NCBI GenBank assembly: GCA_002482685.1
Contig: DLGL01000009.1
Coordinates: forward strand, 31,015-49,513
Direction of reading: 5' to 3'
DNA length: 18,499 bases
Source: Bacteriovoracaceae bacterium UBA7695
GTDB lineage: Bacteria; Bdellovibrionota; Bacteriovoracia; Bacteriovoracales; Bacteriovoracaceae
Shown: one piece after another, positions 14,229 through 18,499 of the stretch
How positions within the stretch are numbered: position 1 is the first letter of the stretch
How the letters are laid out: the number at the start of each line of letters is the position of its first letter
Translations under genes and position numbers: made by a program
Notes under the pieces: model-generated
What the model was told of the DNA's origin: nothing
Seen by the model: only the letters and a program-made list of their open reading frames with translations
Database searches by the model: none

Positions 14229-16036
14229 GAAATATCGAGCTTCACCAGATACTCAAAGAAACTTTTGGATACCAGTCATTTCGCCTTGAGCAGTCTAATA
14301 TTATAAATTCTGTTTTAGATGGACACGACACTCTGGCAATTATGCCTACCGGTGGTGGTAAGTCTCTGTGTTATCAAATTCCTGCCCTTTATCAGGATGG
14401 GGTCACATTGGTGATCTCGCCTTTGATCTCTCTGATGCATGATCAGGTGATGAATCTTAAAGAGCATGGGGTAGAAGCGGTCTTTTTAAATTCGAGTTTA
14501 AGTTACGCCGATTCTGATAAAGCGAAGAAGAAAATCCTTAAAGGGAATATAAAGCTTATCTACGTTTCACCTGAAGGTATCCTCTCAGGGCATCTGGGAG
14601 ATTTTTTTTCGCAGGTGAAAATCTCACTCATTGCGATCGATGAGGCCCACTGCGTTTCACAGTGGGGCCATGAGTTTAGAAAAGACTACACCAGATTGGG
14701 TGAACTTAAAGACAAGTTTCCCAATGTTCCAGTTATTGCACTGACTGCCACTGCGGATGCTAAAACCCGGTTAGATATTGCTGAACAGTTAAGGATGAAA
14801 AATCCGAAAACCTTTGTCTCTTCTTTTGATCGACCCAATATTAAGTATCTTATTACAGAGCGCGCCGATGAACTTAAGCAGCTCGATGAATTCATCAAGA
14901 CCTATCATAAAATGGATACAGGTATTGTCTACTGCCTCTCTCGTGACAAGGTAGAGAAGGTGGCCAAGGCCCTCACAAAAATGGGCTATCCTGCCGTTGC
15001 CTATCACGCAGGACTCACACAAGAAGTGCGCTCAAAAAACCAAAGTCTTTTTAACACTGAAGAGCGAATCATAGTGGTGGCCACCATCGCTTTTGGAATG
15101 GGGATTGACCGGCCTGATGTGAGATTTGTGGCCCATTTGGATTTACCAAAAAGTATTGAGAGCTATTACCAGGAAACCGGTCGAGCGGGACGAGATGGAA
15201 AGCCATCCACTGCATGGATGGTTTATGGACTCCAGGATGTGGTGAAGCTCTCACATATGCTTGAGACCACTGAAGCTGAAGAAAGTTATAAGAAAGTTGC
15301 CCGGCATAAGCTTGATTGTATGCTCGCTCTCTGTGAAGCGGCCGCTTGCCGAAGAACTTACCTTTTGGGCTATTTTGGTGAAACCGGAAATGAGCGCTGT
15401 GATTACTGTGACACATGTATGGAGCCTCCTGTTTTGTGGGATGCCACTATCGATGCTCAAAAAATTCTCTCAACTATCTATAGAACTCAGCAAACCTATG
15501 GTGCGGGCCACATTATCGAAGTTATCCGGGGGAGTCAGAACTCGAAAGTTTTGGAGCGGCAGCACGATAAACTTTCAGTGTATGGTATCGGAAAAGATAA
15601 ACCTAAAGAGCATTGGAACGGAATTTTACGACAGCTATTGAATTTGAATTTTATTAGTATAAAAAACTGGGAATACCGTAACCTTGCTCTGACCAGTAAG
15701 TGCTTAAAACTTCTTTCTGGCGAGATGAAACTTGAACTCAGAAAACAAGAATTCGCGGTTGGAAAGAGTGACAAGTTCACCAAAAAAGTTTCTAAAACCA
15801 AAGAGGCTTCACACGGCAATGATGAGCTTTTTAATGCCTTGAGGTCCCTTCGAAACAGAATTGCCAAAGATAAAAAACTTCCTTCTTATATCGTTTTCAA
15901 CGACAAGTCTCTTCATGATATGTGCCAGATTATGCCTCGGGATGCATCTGAGTTTTTGATGGTCCACGGGGTGGGGCAGAGTAAGTTAGAGAGTTATGGG
16001 GATGAGTTTCTGGAATTGATAAGCGAGCACGCCTAA
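14225..16036 (+). CDS. recQ: ATP-dependent DNA helicase RecQ
   Basis: This 603-residue 3'-5' DNA helicase is used in recombination repair and fork restart. The length equals the E. coli type (about 609). The order is complete. Motif 0 is FGYQSFRLEQ. Walker A is TGGGKS (Lys46). Walker B is DEAH (139-142) with the aromatic-rich loop CVSQWGHEFR. Motif VI is QETGRAGRDG. The RecQ zinc site is Cys375, Cys392, Cys395 and Cys398, followed by the winged-helix RQC region (about 405-510). One HRDC domain (about 530-603) ends the protein, with an intact DASEFLMVHGVGQSKLESYG. It is the last gene of the + strand run. Its TAA overlaps the TAG of the convergent GNAT gene, with no terminator between. Confidence 0.97.
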   Translation: MRNIELHQILKETFGYQSFRLEQSNIINSVLDGHDTLAIMPTGGGKSLCYQIPALYQDGVTLVISPLISLMHDQVMNLKEHGVEAVFLNSSLSYADSDKAKKKILKGNIKLIYVSPEGILSGHLGDFFSQVKISLIAIDEAHCVSQWGHEFRKDYTRLGELKDKFPNVPVIALTATADAKTRLDIAEQLRMKNPKTFVSSFDRPNIKYLITERADELKQLDEFIKTYHKMDTGIVYCLSRDKVEKVAKALTKMGYPAVAYHAGLTQEVRSKNQSLFNTEERIIVVATIAFGMGIDRPDVRFVAHLDLPKSIESYYQETGRAGRDGKPSTAWMVYGLQDVVKLSHMLETTEAEESYKKVARHKLDCMLALCEAAACRRTYLLGYFGETGNERCDYCDTCMEPPVLWDATIDAQKILSTIYRTQQTYGAGHIIEVIRGSQNSKVLERQHDKLSVYGIGKDKPKEHWNGILRQLLNLNFISIKNWEYRNLALTSKCLKLLSGEMKLELRKQEFAVGKSDKFTKKVSKTKEASHGNDELFNALRSLRNRIAKDKKLPSYIVFNDKSLHDMCQIMPRDASEFLMVHGVGQSKLESYGDEFLELISEHA

Positions 16037-16581
16037 AATCCATTGTCTTTAGATTTTCGATCTAACCACTCCTGTTTATCAATCTTATAAACAAACGATC
16101 GGTGGTCCGGGCCTTTGAAGAGCTCGGTCTTTTTTGCCTGAAGTTTTTCTACCGCCTTTTGAGAGCGGAAATTATTTTCTGAAACATAGAGTGTAACGGT
16201 GTTAAGAAATTTAAAAGCATGAACAATCATGAGTTGTTTAAGTTCAGAATTGGTACCTCTCCCCCAATGTTCTCGGATAAGAAAGGTGTAACCAATTTCA
16301 ACATCACTTTTTTCCGGATCAAGTCGAGCATAGCGACTGCTGCCGATAACATGGCCACTAGGTTTATTGATAATCACAAATGCCATTTCAGATTTTAAAC
16401 CGCGGTCAAAATACTTTTGAAATCCTTCTTTAGTGTAGCGTGAAGGATCGAAGTGCTGCTCCCAGATTTGGGGATCTGAAGCTGCTGCAAAGAGTGGATC
16501 AAAGTCATTTTGGGAAAGAGGTCTAAGGAGTAGGGTTGGCCCTTCGAGGATTTGTTGCAACTCTTGTTTGAGGGATCTCAC
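16033..16581 (-). CDS. GNAT acetyltransferase, RimJ/RimL-like
   Basis: The product is 182 residues. The pattern is GPTLLLRPLSQNDFDPL at the start, SDVEIGYTFLIREHWGRG for beta strands 4 and the acetyl-CoA loop (Trp106, Gly107, Arg108, Gly109, Thr110), and VSENNFRSQKAVEKL for the C-terminal helix. This is a small N-acetyltransferase of unknown substrate. It begins with GTG directly after the TAA of the DUF374 acyltransferase (no spacer), so it depends on that gene for translation. It is not a close copy of the GNAT at 11670-12188. It is the third and last visible gene of the allantoicase operon. Confidence 0.9.
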   Translation of the reverse strand: MRSLKQELQQILEGPTLLLRPLSQNDFDPLFAAASDPQIWEQHFDPSRYTKEGFQKYFDRGLKSEMAFVIINKPSGHVIGSSRYARLDPEKSDVEIGYTFLIREHWGRGTNSELKQLMIVHAFKFLNTVTLYVSENNFRSQKAVEKLQAKKTELFKGPDHRSFVYKIDKQEWLDRKSKDNGF

Positions 16582-17241
16582 TTACACTTTTCCTGCAAGG
16601 TAGTCGGCCTCAACTTTTTTCATGGCCACAGCAACTTCAAGGCAAAGTCTTTCAATCTCTTCCGGAGAATTGTTAACGGGGACTGGTAGTGGCTCTCCGT
16701 AGATGACTGTGAGTTTTGCGAAAGGTTTGGCAACTTGGAACTTGTCCCAGGAATTAAACTCCCAGCATGAAGAGGTGAGACTGATCATGGGAAGGATAGG
16801 AACTCCGGCCTGATAAGCTATGACTGGGGTGCCGATTTTCACCACATGTCTAGGACCCTTAGGTCCATCCATGGTGATCCCCACAGAGATTCCTTCTTTG
16901 AGTTTGGAGACAAATGAAGCAATCGCTTCCTTGCCACCTTTATCTTTATTTTTTTTCCGAGAAGACCCTCTCACTACATAGTAGCCCATTTTTTTAGAGA
17001 TATACGCGGCGTAGTCTCCGTCTTTACTTCTAGAGGCCAAAACGGCGAAGGGTTCAGTAAAAGCGTGAGTTAAAAGCCCTGTGAGAACTTGTCCGTGCCA
17101 GCAGGCAAAAATAAAGGATCCGTGAGGAGTCATGCTCCGGGCCTTTTCACGGTTTGGAACTCCCAAAAACTCAATTTTGTAAGTTGCATAAAGCATTCTT
17201 AATAAGATCCAGAATATTCTTTGAAGCAGATAGTGAATCAT
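16582..17241 (-). CDS. DUF374 lysophospholipid acyltransferase family protein
   Basis: The product is 219 residues. A hydrophobic N-terminus (4-19) should anchor it to the inner membrane. The DUF374 motifs are ACWHGQ (His49, in place of the usual HxxxxD), SRSKDGDYAA (70-80), VRGSSRK (90-96) and TMDGPKGPR (123-131), followed by VVKIGTPVIAYQAGVPILP. Members are thought to acylate lipid A or lysophospholipid precursors. Which acceptor applies here is not clear. Its ATG overlaps the allantoicase stop (ATGA). This pairing with a purine-degradation gene has no obvious metabolic sense and may only reflect operon packing. Confidence 0.92.
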   Translation of the reverse strand: MIHYLLQRIFWILLRMLYATYKIEFLGVPNREKARSMTPHGSFIFACWHGQVLTGLLTHAFTEPFAVLASRSKDGDYAAYISKKMGYYVVRGSSRKKNKDKGGKEAIASFVSKLKEGISVGITMDGPKGPRHVVKIGTPVIAYQAGVPILPMISLTSSCWEFNSWDKFQVAKPFAKLTVIYGEPLPVPVNNSPEEIERLCLEVAVAMKKVEADYLAGKV

Positions 17242-18499
17242 ACTGAAAATGCCTTAAATCGGTTCATTCCACCGCATGGATAAGTTCTTACTCGAAGCTG
17301 CTCACAAAAAATTTTATTATTTGTTTTAAATGCCACTTGTTTGCCGGCATAGGCCTTTACATTTGTTTTAGAAACAAGCTCAACCCATTGACCGTTAGAT
17401 AGGGCTTCCACACTAACTTCCAGAGGATTGTTATTCACAAAATAGGTGAAATCTAATTCTACCCTGTGAACTGCTGCTTTTTTAGCGACAGCAATAGTGA
17501 CTTCTTCAAAGTGCCCCGGTTTGCGGCTTCGTGCCGATTCAAGACCATCGAACATATTGATGGGAGAAAAGGGAGAAATGACCAGGACCGCAGGACTGTA
17601 GTGCTCGTCAGTAGCCGCGAGGATTTTTGCCCCAAGAGAAACACTGGCATTGTTAAATTCGCTACCCGTTTTAATAGTCTCCCATTTCTTTTTGAGTTCG
17701 GCCGCATCGGGATCGTATTTAATAAAAAGTGGCTTCTGAGTTTGAGGAACTTGCTCAGTATAAGGAATATTCTTAGCTGTCTCTCGAGGAGAAAAAGTTT
17801 TCTCTTCTTCCGGTGGAAGTTCTGAATAAAGGCCCAGACGAGTGAATCCTCCATCCGGGTACATACTGATGCGGACTTTACTAAAAGCGGCCGTGGCAGC
17901 AGGTAGTTTGATTCTCATCTCACTATGGCCCGCAAGATCAGTGCGAGGAAGGATTTCACTCCATTCTTCTGATCCAGAACTTTGACCTTCTACTTTCACC
18001 GAAGGTGAATAGTTCCCAGTATGGTACTTAGTCGATAGAAGAACGTACTTAACAGTGGCAGTAGCTTTAAGCTCAACCACCATATGGTCAACACCACTTA
18101 GATTATGCCTTACTGTTTCCCAGCTATCCATGACCTTGCCTTGAGCACCGAAGAGTTCCGGATCAAATTTGGGAAGATGATCACTGAAGAGGTTTTCCGC
18201 ACGGGCAAAAAGCTCATTAGAAACTTCCAACACCGAAGCCCCAGTCAGGATGTTATATTTTGCCAGAGGATCTATTGGACCTTTATCAATAATGGCTTCA
18301 GGTCTGGTGCGCTCAAAAGCGTCAAAGACCAGGTTCTTGTAACCCATGTTCACGATCTCTTCCTGCGGAATATTATCTGCTGTGAAGTTCTCTTTGAACT
18401 TTTTAGGATCAACGCCCTGGATTTTTAATTCTTTTAAAACCAGCTGGGCGACTTCAGCATTAAAAAGTACTCCGTTAAAATCAGCATTACAAAGAGTCC
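17238..18499 (-). CDS. alc: Allantoicase with N-terminal extension, 5' end outside the window
   Basis: Allantoicase splits allantoate into ureidoglycolate and urea. The two jelly-roll repeats are both visible. The first has VMDSWETVRHN, TGNYSPSVKVEG and MYPDGGFTRLGLY. The second has MFDGLESARSRKPG, ELDFTYFVNNNPLEVSVEA and TYPCGGMNRFKAF, with the GNYP and PDGG elements of repeat 1 less well kept. The allantoicase match begins at about KYNILTGASVLEVSNELFA. Before it the frame stays open for about 80 residues to the window edge (48 codons upstream of a GTG at 18353, no in-frame ATG or stop). That stretch looks coding (FNGVLFNAEVAQLVLKEL is part of it) but I cannot name it. A GTG start at 18353 with AGGA 7-8 bases upstream is an alternative. 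The stop overlaps the DUF374 gene as ATGA. Confidence 0.87.
   Translation of the reverse strand, partial: TLCNADFNGVLFNAEVAQLVLKELKIQGVDPKKFKENFTADNIPQEEIVNMGYKNLVFDAFERTRPEAIIDKGPIDPLAKYNILTGASVLEVSNELFARAENLFSDHLPKFDPELFGAQGKVMDSWETVRHNLSGVDHMVVELKATATVKYVLLSTKYHTGNYSPSVKVEGQSSGSEEWSEILPRTDLAGHSEMRIKLPAATAAFSKVRISMYPDGGFTRLGLYSELPPEEEKTFSPRETAKNIPYTEQVPQTQKPLFIKYDPDAAELKKKWETIKTGSEFNNASVSLGAKILAATDEHYSPAVLVISPFSPINMFDGLESARSRKPGHFEEVTIAVAKKAAVHRVELDFTYFVNNNPLEVSVEALSNGQWVELVSKTNVKAYAGKQVAFKTNNKIFCEQLRVRTYPCGGMNRFKAFSV

Noticed and set aside
1..18499. A purine-catabolism cluster spanning the window
   Set aside because: Only allantoicase is certain; the aminotransferase is distant and on the other strand, and the genes between them are unrelated.
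1..18499. Mobile element, prophage, CRISPR array, tRNA or defence island
   Set aside because: I saw no transposase or integrase, no regularly spaced repeats, no cloverleaf-like sequence and no toxin or nuclease module; every large open frame fits a chromosomal family or a small orphan.

Overview
The window is ordinary, densely packed chromosome of a moderately low-GC bacterium with a Gram-negative style cell plan (periplasmic thiol oxidation, exported proteases). I saw no insertion sequence, phage gene, CRISPR array, tRNA or rRNA. Together, RlmN, RlmF, a DUF475 membrane protein, a lysine/alanine-rich H1-like protein, exported M36-like and papain-like proteases, GTG/TTG starts and very short intergenic gaps suggest a proteobacterial predator relative (Bdellovibrionota, Bacteriovorax/Peredibacter type). 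That placement is inference and not secure.

Layout. Left edge (1-3366): the C-terminal part of a class V aminotransferase faces an orphan zinc-ribbon protein. A BdbC/DsbB plus DsbA-like thiol-oxidation pair follows, and it runs tail-to-tail into rlmN. Middle (3435-9101): a secreted M36-like metalloprotease with its own promoter, a 78-residue orphan and a DUF475/TerC-like membrane protein. Then come rlmF coupled to a MazG/dCTPase-type pyrophosphatase, the H1-like protein and a rhomboid protease. Two perfectly symmetrical hairpins with an A tract on one side and a T tract on the other (5144-5173, 7878-7905) serve convergent gene pairs.

Right-centre (9249-16036): nine genes run on the + strand with gaps of 0-38 bases and many stop/start overlaps. 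They are a DAACS symporter, a papain-like protease, a GNAT acetyltransferase, a Nudix hydrolase, a DUF1993 protein, YbcJ (S4 RNA-binding), a permuted methyltransferase with a degenerate catalytic motif, DUF3820 and RecQ. Right edge (16033-18499): the minus-strand genes are allantoicase (5' end outside the window), a DUF374 acyltransferase and a GNAT, each joined to the next by overlap or abutment.

How the genes work together. BdbC reoxidises the DsbA-like protein so that it can oxidise exported proteins. RlmN and RlmF modify 23S rRNA. Nudix and MazG-type enzymes clean nucleotide pools. YbcJ, the methyltransferase, DUF3820 and RecQ form a translationally coupled nucleic-acid block of unknown joint purpose, and this is the best candidate for an undescribed system here. 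Allantoicase yields ureidoglycolate, a source of glyoxylate, and the left-edge aminotransferase resembles glyoxylate-using enzymes, but the two lie 16 kb apart and a functional link is only a suggestion.
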